Part shown: piece by piece, positions 41,741-53,138 of the stretch | Layout of the letters: each line of letters begins with the position of its first letter | Numbering within the stretch: position 1 is the first letter of the stretch | The notes under the pieces: generated by a model | What the model was told of the DNA's origin: nothing | Seen by the model: only the letters and a program-made list of their open reading frames with translations | Databases searched by the model: none | Made by a program: the position numbers and the translations under genes | From: Sphaerulina vaccinii | Taxonomy: Eukaryota; Ascomycota; Dothideomycetes; Mycosphaerellales; Mycosphaerellaceae | DNA length: 64,000 nt | NCBI GenBank assembly: GCA_022570795.1 | Contig: JAKUDP010000008.1 | Location: 1,612,001 to 1,676,000 of the forward strand | Direction: 5' to 3'

Positions 41741-44700
41741 ATGGGTAAGTCCTTCTATACTCACACCTCTCCTTGGCTCTACGCACCACCTCACTCACCT
41801 CACCTACCTGTACTCCTTACCTCACCCTCACTCGCCCTTGAACACCTACCGTTTGACTTTCAGCTGTCACCTCCGTGGTTGCGACACGTCAGCAGCACCA
41901 CCTCAACACACTTCACAGCGCTCACGCTGACACCACCACCTCTCTAGGTGACCGCGATCGTGACTACGTATGTAACCCCTAACCTCCCCCGTGATATTGA
42001 TGGACAGCCCTCCTGCGTACTCTGCCATTTGGCAGATTCGATGGAATTGATAACTGGACCCGGACCGTGATGGACTTGGACTGGGACTGGGACTGGGACG
42101 CGTCGGACTCGAAGAACAAAAAGGAATAAGAGACGCCTGAACGAATGACAACCTCGAGCTGGACGGAAATCGGAAAGAATGAAATCACAGCGGCAGAAGA
42201 CGCGGCGTATGCAGATGCGAGAGATGACTGGCAAGGACATGAGATGCGACGCTCAGTGCTGGACGGCAAGACTCAGTATCATACGGCTTTTCGCAACCAA
42301 GGGAGCAGCGGGTCATGTATGATTCGGTAACAGCAAGCTGCCACCAATATATCCCAGGAGTCCTGCCAGCTCCTTTCATACTTGTCCAAGAAGACATCTC
42401 ATAACATGAAGCATTCATTGCGTCTCATGCGCAGCTGGCTGCTCGTGATCTCGAATTGCCCGCTATATGCGACAATCAATCAAATCACGAGTACGCCTTG
42501 TTCATGATCTGTCAGCCAGACTCTTGTCTTCAAGTGTGCTCTTCCAGCAACACCGTCCTGTGAGGCATGTCAGCGGCGGAAACTCTCCTTGCGACTACTC
42601 ACAGTGCATTGATCAAGTTGCGTTCCACAGCACGCCGCATCCCCGAAGCTGGCCGTCCTTACGGTCAACACAACTGTCGACATCATCGTACAAGCACCTC
42701 TTGCAGCACACTGCGACCACCTACAAGACCCACAAGACTCGCGAGACCACCAAGAACAAGAAGATCGTTGCACATGGCGAAGCTGTCGTCTCCACAAGAC
42801 CACACATGCTATCCACTGCAACCGCCCACCAGCTCTTCGCAAGAGCCGATCGCGACACTGAAAGTCGTATGCTCGTGCTGCCGACACAGCAGCATCTATG
42901 AAGTCGTCGTACACGTTTTGTACTCCTGGCGCCGGTCAACTCAAGCTGAGTGGGTGGTCACACGACTGCCCATATCCAAGCATACTGCAGCGCTCCTGCT
43001 GTTTGTCGCTCAGCTTGCTTGCTCGTACAAAGGGCATATGCACTGAGTACCACGAACAAGACTTCACGTCAAGCCCCTTTCTTGTGCTCACGATCCTGAG
43101 TCACATGAGATCGGTGCTCTCAGGAACTATAGCCGCCTTTGTGCTTGATAAGTGCGGCTTCGCCGATCTTGCTCACGCCTTGCCGAGACCTAAGGACCGC
43201 CACGGCACACAACTCCCCGTGAAAGATCGCTCGGCTGGTGCGCATGAAAACCGCCGAGTCATTGCCTTTGTGGATCAGTATCAAACTCGATCTCAGGCCA
43301 CGCCGCTCATCCTCTGCTGGCACCCATTCATGGCCCCACCGTTGAGAGATTGATTCGCTTCAAGCAGCGTCCATCCAGGCTCCAAACACAGGCACACTTC
43401 TTGCTGAAGCTGTGAGACGCACCCAGTGCTTTCTGCGACTCTGATCAAGAGTACGACAAGTGAAGCTAGCTTCCTGAGCTCTTGCTGGCGAACGACATGC
43501 CAGAGTTGCAGCACACCTCTGTGGCAGACTCACAGACAGCTTCGGCTCAACGCTACAAGTGTATACATGTTGCCGGCACTGTTGCACTCGCGCACTGCAA
43601 GCTACTGCCGCCAGGCTGTATGCTCTCTTTGGCACCTCCTCGCAGAGACGTCTTGACTAAGCCGATACATATCGTGTTGTCCTGGATCACCTCCGCAAGA
43701 CCTGGTTGCACTTCTCCGGACCTCCTGCAGACTCCACGCCACGGAGAGTCACGGCGGTGCAATACCATTATCTCGCGAACAAAAGGAGCTTGGTGTCTCT
43801 CCAGCTCTTCCCAGCCAATGTCTCAGCACAGCTTCTCGGTTGTCGCCGCCGCAGCCCTCGTCATGCCGATGGAGAGCCAGTGTGCTGCGAACGTACCACA
43901 CATGGCCCACCTCTCCATTTCAATCCCGACTTTTTCTCTGCGCAGCCTCTCCAATCTGGGCGCCACAGAGCTTGTTGGCTCGGTGGAGTGCTGCTACTGT
44001 TCGACAACAGTGCGGCAGTGTGTTGTGAGGGGTGTGGAAGAGCTTCGCGCTGAGTGAATGATGGTCATCGGCATCGAGAGGGGTTTCCTCCTCCGCTTAT
44101 ACACTCTCCACCTCGCAACATCAACCACGCCAACGATGTCGGTGTTTAGCGAGTGGATGCTTGAGCGCGTCGCTCGCAGAAGGGCGGCGTTGGTGGCTTC
44201 GGTGATCCTGGTGATGATCCAGATACACCAGGTAAGATACCTCCCCGCCGGCCTCTCTGCTAGAACCACTGGCCATGCTTCCGGGTGCGAACGCCTGGCG
44301 CGAGGACTCTGACTGGACCGGCACGGAGAGCGCGCATCTTACCTACCTCCTTCTCCATCGCCACAGAACCAGATCGCCAGAACAGCGAGACCGACGTGAG
44401 AGAACCCGCGACAGACAGTGCGCTCCATGCCAATAGAACCGGAATCACTGGAGTGCGGAGATCACTACGTTTTGTTAGAGAGGCCTGACCAGAACCGGGG
44501 ACATCTCTGGATTCCTGGAACACTCCATGCCATCAGTGCCGGACGCGGCGCAGTGTGAGATCCTTCCCAACCCTCCGAGAAAGTCTCATGCAGGCTCTGC
44601 TCGCCTCCGATGTCTCGAGACACTCCAGGCCATTGGCATCGGGACCGTTCCAGCTTGAGATCTCGCGCGTCTTATAGAGAGGCTCCCGATGCAGATCATT

Positions 44701-47032
44701 TCCAAATCGCAATACTTCTCGCATTGTTGGGATCGATGGTGTTGGGGTGGCACAGACGTGGAGTGAAGGCAGAGAACTGCAAAAAGCTCTGGGATGGCTT
44801 GGCACACCTTTCACGTTTCCCTCTGGACGACTCAAGTGTTTACTCACCTCTGCCCCTCTCTCTTCCTACGCCGACACATACCATGGCATCGGCAATGGAT
44901 CCGCGGCTCCGAGGGTGCCAGCTGCCCGCCCTGGAGAGAGACCTGGTCATCCTGATCAAGCGAGAGGGACAATGTTGGACGGTGTAGACAGTCTTCACCT
45001 CTTCGTCTCTCTCTCCCTACGCCGACACATACCATGGCATTGGCAATGGATCCACGGCTCCGAGGGCGCCAGCCACCCACCCTGGAGAGAGACCTGGTCA
45101 TCCTGATCAAGCGAGAGGGACAACTTTGGATGGTGTAGACAGTCATCTCAAAAGCTCTGGGATGTCTTGGCACACCTTTCCCCTGTGGACAGCTCGAAAT
45201 CTTCGCTCACCTCGCCTCTCTCTCTCCACTCCAATACACACCATGGTGTCGGCATTAGATCCACGCCTCAAGAGGCGCAAGCCGCCCGCTCAGAAGGACC
45301 TGGTCATTCTGACCAAAGAGAAGGGACAACTCGTACGCAGGAGTGGCTGCACCGGCTCACTTACTTACAAACACCATTCATTCTTCGTTCACTTGCTAAC
45401 ATACTCTTCTTACAGTCCCGCTCGCGATCCCCTGCGCGCCGCGACCGCAACTACGACGACCGCGCCTACGACCGCGACAGAACTCGCTCCCCAGAACAGC
45501 GCGAGAGACGTGAGAGAACCCGAGACCGCTCACCACGACGCAGCAACGGGCAGTACGAGGACAGCCGTGCCCCACGACCAGCACGATCCACAGAGGAACG
45601 ACAGCAAGCAAAGGGCGACATGTTGAAGAGCGTATCTGAGTCCTCCCAGCAGGACCGCCGCGTCTACGTCGGCAACCTCTCATACGACGTCAAGTGGCAC
45701 CATCTCAAGGACCACATGCGCAAGGATGGCACGCTGGAGGTCATCTTCGCAGACGTGCTTCTACTACCAAACGGCATGAGCAAGGGCTGCGGGTATGCGC
45801 AAAATGACTACCACCTTCTGCTTACTACAAACAAACTGACAGATTTCCAGAATCGTCGAATACCAGACTCGAGACCAAGCACGCATCGCGATCGAGCAAC
45901 TCAGCAACACTCCACTGATGGGACGTCTCGTCTACGTGCGCGAAGACCGCGAGACGGAGCCACGCTTCTCAGGACCACCACGTGGCGGTATGGAGGGAGG
46001 CGGCTTCCAAGGCGGCCGTGGAGGCGGATTCCAGCCTCGCGGAGGCTTCCAAGGTGGCATGGGCGGTGGGTACGGCGGCGGAATGCAGCAGCAAGGAGGC
46101 AGAAGCCAGATCTTCGTCTCAAACGTGAGTACAAGAGCACAATGCGACACGACCAAATCACTAATACCGCAATAGCTCCCATATCAAGTCGGCTGGCAAG
46201 ATCTCAAGGATCTGTTCCGTCAAGCAGGCAACGTCATTCGCGCAGATGTCCACATGGGCCACGATGGCAACCCTAAGGGTTCCGGTGTAGTCGCATTCGA
46301 GACTCCAGAAGACGCACAGAACGCCATCAACACGTTCAACGGCTACGACTGGCAAGGTCGCCCACTAGAAGTCCGCGAAGATCGATTCGCCAACGGACCA
46401 GGCTTCCGTGGTGGCCGAGGTGGCTTCGGCGGCGGATTTGGCGGCGGTTTCGGAGGTCGTGGTGGCGGATTTGGTGGTCGTGGCGGTTTCCAGGGTGGAT
46501 TCGGCGGCGGTCGTGGCGGATACCAGGGTGGCGGATACGGTGGCTTCCAAGGAGGAGGAGGCGGTGGCTATGGACAGCAAGGCGGCTACCAAGGAGGTGG
46601 CGGCTACAGCGCTCCAGCACCAGCTCAGGCTCCTGTCGCCCCAAACGCCTTTACTGACGGCGTATCTTCTGGAGGCGAGTCCAACCCGGTCATCCACGTC
46701 AAGAACGTAAGTACAGCCCTATGATGCACTTGCTGCTCATTGCTAACTTGTCACAGCTGCCATGGAGCACTAGCAACGAAGATCTCGTCGAGCTTTTCCA
46801 GACTATAGGAGCCGTAGACCGCGCCGAGATCCAGTACGAGCCAAACGGTCGCTCGCGAGGCAGCGGTGTTGTCCAATTCACCAACACCAGTGATGCTCAG
46901 ACTTCCATCGAGAAGTTCCAGGGCTACAACTACGGCGGTCGTCCTCTCGGTCTCGACTTCGCTAAGTACCCAGATGGTGGTGCCATGGAGGGCCAGGAAT
47001 CTTCTGGCGACTTGCAAGCTCAGATGATGTAA
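41741..47032 (+). CDS. SR/RGG RNA-binding protein with three RRMs, Gbp2/Hrb1-like
   Basis: A shuttling SR-type mRNA-binding protein like yeast Gbp2/Hrb1, which couples transcription (TREX) to mRNA quality control and export. The preferred model has 493 residues. Exons are 41741-41744, 41948-41967, 45416-45792, 45851-46124, 46176-46706 and 46757-47032. The start, MGDRDRDY, is split by an intron after ATGG and joins in phase 0 to SRSRSPARRDRNYDD. RRM1 carries RRVYVGNLSYDVKW, RRM2 QIFVSNLPYQVGW, and RRM3 VIHVKNLPWSTSNEDL; Gly-rich RGG-type linkers lie between them. All six splice junctions have good signals. Intron 2 would be 3,448 nt, exceptional for a fungus; an alternative first exon at 45243-45332 is in the same phase. 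Exons 3-6 are secure, exons 1-2 probable. Confidence 0.88.
44359..44425 (+). pseudogene. Degenerate copy of the SR-rich part of exon 3
   Basis: This stretch translates to a block with RSPEQRDRRERTRDR, against RSPEQRERRERTRDR in exon 3 (about 45484-45530). Long shared base runs such as CAGAACAGCG and GACGTGAGAGAACCCG show common origin. The frame does not continue into the rest of exon 3. Confidence 0.7.
44421..44720. repeat. 100-bp imperfect tandem repeat, 3 units
   Basis: Units start at 44421, 44521 and 44621, each with CRCTCCAKGCC near the start, GAGATC about 40 bp in and a GAGA-rich patch near 50-60 bp. The spacing is exactly 100 bp though identity is modest. Confidence 0.7.
44785..45332 (+). 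repeat. Triplicated cassette carrying a short conserved reading frame
   Basis: Three copies have their ATGs at 44883, 45034 and 45243. Each encodes a 30-35-residue frame of the pattern M-x-(S/L)-A-(M/L)-DPRL-(R/K)-x-R ... DLVIL-x-K-x-x-GQ. Copies 1 and 2 end in TAG (44987, 45138); copy 3 has lost that stop and runs to a GTACGC donor at 45333, in phase with exon 3 of the Gbp2-like gene. Copies 1 and 3 also share an upstream block (AAAAGCTCTGGGATG...TTGGCACACCTTTC) that copy 2 lacks. Confidence 0.8.
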
Positions 47033-48975
47033 AGTCTTCATCGACTGACACAACATCGAGCTCACGACAAAAACCCTACTACTACATACTGCAACTGCTT
47101 TCACTACAGCTGTAGCTCGACCGGGCACTCTGCTCTAGTACGGCAACGGCTTGTAACATACTGCGACTCTTGCATCAGACGACCGGCGAGTCGCAAAAGC
47201 TTTCAGCCTTGAACCAATGTACTATAGCTTCGGATACTTCGACTCTTGGGGGGAGGAAGGACAAGCATGGGCAGACTGGGTCTCAATTAGGCTTGACTTA
47301 GCAACGGACAGCGAAAAGCTGAGGATTCTCTTAGAACAGATCGGCTTCTAGATTTTCATGCGCCAGAGTAGGCCACAAGATGAGGCTGATTAGGTAGCAG
47401 ACTATTTAATGGCTGGTTAGCGATGATATGTTGGACTCATCTCACGAAGGGTTCAAGAGACGGGGCTGGTCGAGTGAGAAAGACGGGTCGAGGATTGAAC
47501 TGACTATGATCAAGAGACTATCGATGGGACTGTGGTGAGTATGATGGAAAGTGGAAACATTGCTCAGACACTTGACGCTGACATGTTCCCAGCAACCCAT
47601 GCACTCACTCTCCCGGACTCCATTCGCGGTATACAATTGCGCCACCAGCGCACTGTATACGCAGATTATACAAGATCGACTGTGCAGGGCACAACGAAGT
47701 CTGCATGCGCACCTGCAAGTCTCGGTACAAGCGTGTGTTCGCCATACGCCTGAGCATGGCGTGCGACATGGCTGCAGTTCTGCGAAGGTCTCCGAAATGC
47801 TGACCACGGAAATCACGGATACTACTCCGCTCTATCGCCAATTGCAACAGCATACCAGATGCAAGTGTGCTTGGCGGAGCACTCTCAAGCTTTATGCCTA
47901 TGGCGCAATCATTAGGCTTTCTTTGTGCTTGGCACTATTGCTATGCTACCAGCTTGACTCCATGCAGCACCAACACATTCGTGGTAATCCACTTGACAGC
48001 TATTGGCCAGGCTTTCCAGCAACGACTGCTTTGGGACAATGTCGCCATCCTCATCTCGGCTTTTCAGATTCAACTGGCAGGTACAGTTCCAGTACATCAC
48101 TCTGGCGCTAACTGGTCATCGTTATTCGCAGCTCCACAAGCAGCCCAGCTTCCAGGTCCTGGATCTCATGCAAGATCATCGAAATTAAGCTTGAGCACAA
48201 GCTTGCTTAAGCGACAAGCCGAAGCTGTGACGGAGCAGTTCTTCTTTCTCCGATGTGGTGTGGCGATACTCCATTCAAGGTCTGCCGGCGCTCATACTGT
48301 AGGGCTACCCCAGCATGTCAACAAGAACGTTATGTGTGAAAGATGGAGGAAAGGAAGCTCTCAAGGCCAGTGGGATGAACGTAGCCATGGACTCGCATCC
48401 GTAGGTTGACCAATATCTGATTTGAACATGACTTACACATCCACAGACAAACATCGTCATGGTAGCTGTAGCGGCAAAAACGGCGATTAGAACCCTCGAC
48501 ATGGCGTTTGACGCACGAGCGTTCGCTCAGCTGGCTAGTGGTGTGGCAGAATGCATTTCATCTCAAGCCTCGGAGTGACAAGAGTGCAGCATCATTGGGC
48601 AGACTGTCCATAAACGTTGCTGAGATGAAGGCGTCTTCGTCGCATCTTTGCCTGATTGAGCATCGGACTCCCAGTGCTGATCATCACGCGTTATATCGTG
48701 GCGTTCGAGGTGCTCATTCTAGTGATGATCAGCTCTCCTTGGGAGGCAGCATACAGCTACGATGCTACGCTGGATCCCCTGCGACCAATTATTCTGCTGG
48801 TAAAACCAACGATCGACATCTGACCTACTTCCCAACAGGATTGCGTGAGCGCGACCAGGTCAACGACAACAGCCTGAGTATGAAGCCATATAAGTATTCT
48901 CCTTCATGCCCTTGTACTCAGCATGCACGCACAACAACAACAATACCTCATACATCCTACTCCAACAAACATACC
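47033..48975. other. Intergenic, Gbp2-like gene to peroxygenase
   Basis: 1.9 kb. A minus-strand start at 48502 opens a 22-codon hydrophobic leader followed by a GTAAGT donor (48436), a possible small secreted peptide (see findings). Otherwise no gene is supportable. Confidence 0.45.
48887..48896 (+). promoter_or_regulatory. TATA-like element of the peroxygenase gene
   Basis: CATATAAGTA lies 80-90 bp upstream of the peroxygenase ATG, the spacing expected for a TATA box with a short leader. The leader between them is CA-rich, as is common in highly expressed fungal genes. Confidence 0.6.
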
Positions 48976-50503
48976 ATGAAGAGCGCTCTCATCCTTGCCA
49001 GTGCCCTCGGCGCCGCTGCCTTTCCTGGTATGCGAAGAGGCACAGAAGGTATTCCTCACGAAATCCGTGCATTGTATGAGAACCCGCAAAATCACGGCTT
49101 GGCCAAGCGCCAGCAAGATGCTCTTGGTATCTCCAAGGCAGAAAGCAACTGCGGTACCAAGCTCTGCCCAACATTCGACGAGAAAGGTATGTGACACTCG
49201 CCCATTCGCACAGGATGTACGCTGACATGTCAATCAGACCAGCTCGTTTCCGTCAGCGGTGAGCACGCTTGGGTTGCCCCAGGGCCTGGTGACATTCGTG
49301 GCCCCTGCCCTGGCCTGAACGCAGGTAAGTATTCGTAGCCTTGCCCGCCGCGGATAATGGCCAGGAGCCTCGACAAACGACGTCTGACTTGGGCCATAGC
49401 TGCGAACCACGGCTACCTCCCACGTAACGGCATTGCCTCCATTGAGCAGACCGTCAGCGGTTTGGGCGCCTTGTACAACCTGGGTCCTCGAATCTCTGCT
49501 GTACTCGCTGCTTACGCCATTGCGGTCGATGGTAGCGTTGTGGAAGGAGTTTGGAGCATTGGTGGCCCACTTCCGACCGACTCTTTGACCGCACCTCTCC
49601 TCGGAACTGGCCAAGGCCTCAGTTACAGCCACAACAACTACGAGGGTGACTCTTCCATCGGACGTGGTGATGCTTACATCAACAACGGAGATGCACACTC
49701 TCTCAATGTCACCCGCTTCGAGCAGGTCTACAACATTGCTGTCAAGGATGGCTCTGATCGTTACACCTTGGACAAGTTCCGTGCCAAGTTCGAGGAAGCC
49801 CAGGATGAGTCTATTGCCAACAACCCCTACTACTTCACTGGTCTGTTCTCCACTGTTGTTGTTGTGCCTGCGGCGTATAATTTGTAAGTCACGATCCTCA
49901 AACGACACTGAGAGCCATTAGCTGACATAACTAAGCGTCATCAACTTGATGTCGAACCACTCCGCCGAAACACCTTCTGGCTACCTCGATGGTTACAACT
50001 TCCGTTCTTTCTTTGGTGTAGACACATCCGGTGGTCCAGGCAACTTCAAGTGGCTTCCAGGACAAGAACGAGTACCTGAGGACTGGTACCGCCGCCCTTC
50101 TTACGCTCCATACGAAGCTCAAGACGTGCTTGGTGATGTTGCTATCGGCTACCTTGCATACCCAAAGACTCTTAAGTTCGGAGGCAACACAGGAAAGGTC
50201 AACACATTCACCGGTCTCAACGTTGCCAACATCTCAGGAGGTATTCTATCTGCCGATACACTGTTCCAAGGCGACAACTTTGCTTGCTTCTCTTTCCAAC
50301 TCCTGCAACAAGCGATCCCAGACGCCCTCAACAACGTTGTCAACGGTCTCGCTCCCATCACCTCGCTCGTCAACAAGTACGTCGGACCAATTGTTGGCGG
50401 CTTGAGCTGCCCAGAACTTGGAAAGCTGGACGTCGGTCTCTTCGATCAGTTCCCAGGACACAAGTACTCGCCCACGGGTCCAGCAACCAACTTCAAGGCT
50501 TAG
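48976..50503 (+). CDS. Heme-thiolate peroxidase / unspecific peroxygenase
   Basis: A secreted chloroperoxidase-family heme enzyme of 449 residues. The proximal-ligand motif PCPGLN is completed across an intron and followed by AANHGYLPRNG. The distal acid region SHNNYEGDSSIGRGDAY provides the EGD-S motif of peroxygenases, pointing to H2O2-dependent oxygenation of organic substrates. A signal peptide occupies about residues 1-15. Exons are 48976-49186, 49238-49324, 49400-49883 and 49936-50503, with GTATGT, GTAAGT and GTAAGT donors; the junctions restore FDEKDQLVSVSGEHAWVAPG and AAYNFVINLMSNHS. The length fits the long UPO group. Roles range from lignin or toxin oxidation to secondary metabolism; no cluster partner is adjacent. 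Confidence 0.92.
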
Positions 50504-50906
50504 ATGAGTTGCAATGAACAAGAGGTGATAAGTCTGGGAATGCTTTAGCAGAGACCGCACAGAATGTAATCAGACTTTGACGACAATCTAATGAAAATTT
50601 GAATGATGAACTCATGAACTCGTCTGCCCTGTCCCCAGCCATTTCTCTTCGACCCATTCCATCACAACATGGCCGATTCCATGATATCGCTATCGGCTCT
50701 GAGCTGAACGCGTGGCATGAGCCAAGCTTCTTACATTTGACTAGCTTTCACGTTCTCATTCATACATGGAAGAGCTTGCATGAGATGCCTAAGCGGGGAC
50801 TTTGATTACGAGTTTACGAGTGCCCGAGGTAATGTATTGCAGTAAGACGGTAGCTGAGGTCTGCATAACAAAACGAATCTAGTACTCCAATTGTACTCAT
50901 ACCCAA
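50504..50906. other. Intergenic, peroxygenase to MDR dehydrogenase
   Basis: 403 bp between two plus-strand genes; no distinct element seen. Confidence 0.55.
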
Positions 50907-52192
50907 ATGGCTGCTCATACCGATCTACCTAGCAGCATACGGTCTGCACTTCTCTACAATGCAGGAGACATACGAATCGAGCAAGTCTCCCACCCACCTG
51001 TTCTGCCAGGACATGTAGCTATTGCACCAAAGTTCTGTGGTATATGTGGATCAGATCTGCACTTCTTCCTTGAGCAGCCATTTACAGACACATTGAAAGT
51101 TCCGCATCCTATCACTGGATCTACTTTGCCTGCCCATCTTGGTCATGAGTTCTCTGGCGTTATAACGAAGCTTGGAGATGGTTGCAAAGGAGATCTGAAG
51201 GTACAGTAATAAGCAACTGTATACTTATATTGATGAGGCACTAGCTAAAGCTGGACGAATAGGTTGGAGACAATGTGGCAGTTATGCCATTGATCTATGA
51301 TGGCACATGTAACTCCTGCGTTGCAGGAGCAATGAACACTTGCTCACAAGCTGGGTTCTATGGTATTCATAGCAAGACAGGAGGTCTGAGTGACGGAGCT
51401 GTGATACCTGAGGAGTTGGTATTCAAGCTGCCTAGTTCTATAGAGCTTGACATTGGAGGTATGTTGACTAGTCAGCTCATATGCCAATAAAGCTAATCAG
51501 ATCTACAGCACTTGTAGAACCACTAGCTGTGGCATGGTGCGTATACCGCCGACATGAACTGTACTTTCTGATACATCCACTGACTGTCGTTGAACCTGTC
51601 TAGGCATGCAATCAGTCTTGTGCCTGATAAGCTCTCAGCTTCGACGACTGCCCTCATCATAGGCGCTGGGCCAATAGGAGCGGCTGTTCTCGTAGGACTA
51701 AGAGCCAAAGGAGTGACACGAGTAGCAGTCTCAGAGCCGTCGCCCGACAGAAGGCAGTTCATCTCAGACATAGGTGCTGCAGTCACATTCGATCCAATGA
51801 GCGACAATCTGCCAGTTGAGGTTCGAACCAAACTCGAACGATCTGATGGTGTCGACCTAGTCATCGATTGCGCTGGAGTCGGACCAACGATGGAAACAGC
51901 CATAGCATGTATCCGGCCAAGAGGGACGATCGTCAATGTGTTCGTGACCACTGGAGCCACGACCTTCCACTCGTTCTTCATGCAGCTTAAGGAGATCACT
52001 GTAAGAGGCTCGATGGGATATAATAGGCAGGACTTTCTGGATGTGATCGAAGCGATAGATTCTGGACGAATGGATCCTCGACCTTTGATCACGAAGCGGA
52101 TCAGGCTGGAAGATGTGGTTGAAGAGGGCATAGTCGCATTAGGTCATAAGGATAACAAGAACTGTAAGATCTTGGTAGACCTTAGCTTGTAG
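50907..52192 (+). CDS. Zinc-dependent (2R,3R)-butanediol dehydrogenase-like MDR enzyme
   Basis: A 368-residue medium-chain dehydrogenase, probably oxidising secondary diols or alcohols to ketones with NAD. Catalytic zinc ligands are in FCGICGSDLHF and AHLGHEFSGVI; the structural-zinc loop is reduced (GTCNSCVAGAMNTC). The Rossmann motif is LIIGAGPIGAAVLVGLRAKG. Exons are 50907-51200, 51263-51458, 51509-51536 and 51604-52192; the third exon is only 28 nt. Its boundaries are fixed by the join GALVEPLAVAWHAISLV, which is highly conserved in the family. Substrate preference cannot be set from sequence; related sorbitol or threonine dehydrogenases are possible but the motif wording fits butanediol dehydrogenases best. 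Confidence 0.88.
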
Positions 52193-52288
52193 ATCATGCT
52201 CAAAGAGGCACGTTCTATCCCGCTTCATCTCTCAGGATCTCAGGAACGGAACTAGAAAGACTGCGGCCACAAGTGCGATAGCTTTCTC

Positions 52289-52912
52289 TCACAACGCTGC
52301 CTTCTCATTGCGACCTTCCGTGCACTCGGTGCCCTTCTTAGGCTTTCCATTCAGTCGAATCGTCTCTACGACGTACACTCCCAGTAGCGCAACCAGCCAG
52401 CCCCACATGGCAAGATTCGTTGCTATGAGCCATCGTCCACGATGAAGGTATGGAAACCATATTCTCGGCCATAGCATCCCGAGTATGCCTCCCGCGCCAC
52501 TTAGATTGGTGCTCCAGAAGACCATCCGGCTCAACGACATGTCCAGCATTCTATGCGCAACAGTGATGTGACTGAGTGCACATGCGATAAAAAGCGCGAT
52601 ACTAATGCAAAGACTTGTGGCAATGGCATTCCATCTGGAATTGTAGGGATAAAGAGGTCGCAGTTCCGTCACCAGAGATGCTGCTCCAAGCATGAGAAAT
52701 ATGCATATGAAGTTGACGACAACAGCCACCCAGGTCCTAACATCGATATCGGTATCATCGATGGGTTCTGCACATCTTGAGCAGAGCATTGGTAGTTCTT
52801 CTTCGTTGCTGTTGTTGTACGTGTGACGTTGATAGCTTCGGCTGTTGCTCCGGTTGTTGCTGGCATTGATCTGCTGCGCGCCGTATTGAGCTGTCGGGAA
52901 GAGTCCTTTCAT
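52289..52912 (-). CDS. Four-helix integral membrane protein, unknown function
   Basis: A 207-residue protein starting MKGLFPTAQYGAQQ at 52912 (the first ATG; the open frame continues upstream without one). After a polar Asn/Ser-rich N-terminus and a CSRC pair (LPMLCSRCAEP) come four hydrophobic segments: WVAVVVNFICIFLMLGAAS, AIATSLCISIALFIACAL, FWSTNLSGAGGILGML and LIATNLAMWGWLVALLGVYV. The tail is charged. Small tetraspan proteins of this layout are frequent orphans in ascomycetes. I assign no function. A TATA-like GATATATAAAG on the minus strand near 53070-53080 may belong to its promoter. Confidence 0.7.
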   Translation of the reverse strand: MKGLFPTAQYGAQQINASNNRSNSRSYQRHTYNNSNEEELPMLCSRCAEPIDDTDIDVRTWVAVVVNFICIFLMLGAASLVTELRPLYPYNSRWNAIATSLCISIALFIACALSHITVAHRMLDMSLSRMVFWSTNLSGAGGILGMLWPRIWFPYLHRGRWLIATNLAMWGWLVALLGVYVVETIRLNGKPKKGTECTEGRNEKAAL

Positions 52913-53138
52913 GTTGCTGATGTTTTGCTTATGTTCTGTTCGAGATTGGAAGCTGAATGTTAATGTCAATGTTGATGCCTTGGACAATCGAAGTTGGTAG
53001 TGCCAAGGGTCAAAGGACGTGTGAAACACATTGTGACGCGAGCAGGTGCGCCTTCCTTGCAAGGATCCACTTTATATATCAGGCGACACCTTTGAGTATG
53101 TTGGCCTAATTCGCAAGCGAAAAGATATGGTATTACCT

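Larger units (their letters stand above)
41968..45415 (+). other. Very long second intron of the Gbp2-like gene
   Basis: Donor GTATGT directly follows the 20-nt exon 2; the acceptor is TTGCTAACATACTCTTCTTACAG-like, split here as TTGCTAAC branch and CTTCTTACAG. Its 3' third is built of duplications: a copy of part of exon 3, a 100-bp triplicate and a triplicated cassette with short frames. The first 2.3 kb (to about 44.3 kb) holds no gene I can support. Confidence 0.55.

Noticed and set aside
43482..44057. Plus-strand 191-codon frame inside the long intron
   Set aside because: No domain, and overlapping frames of similar length exist in other phases; no supporting splice context.
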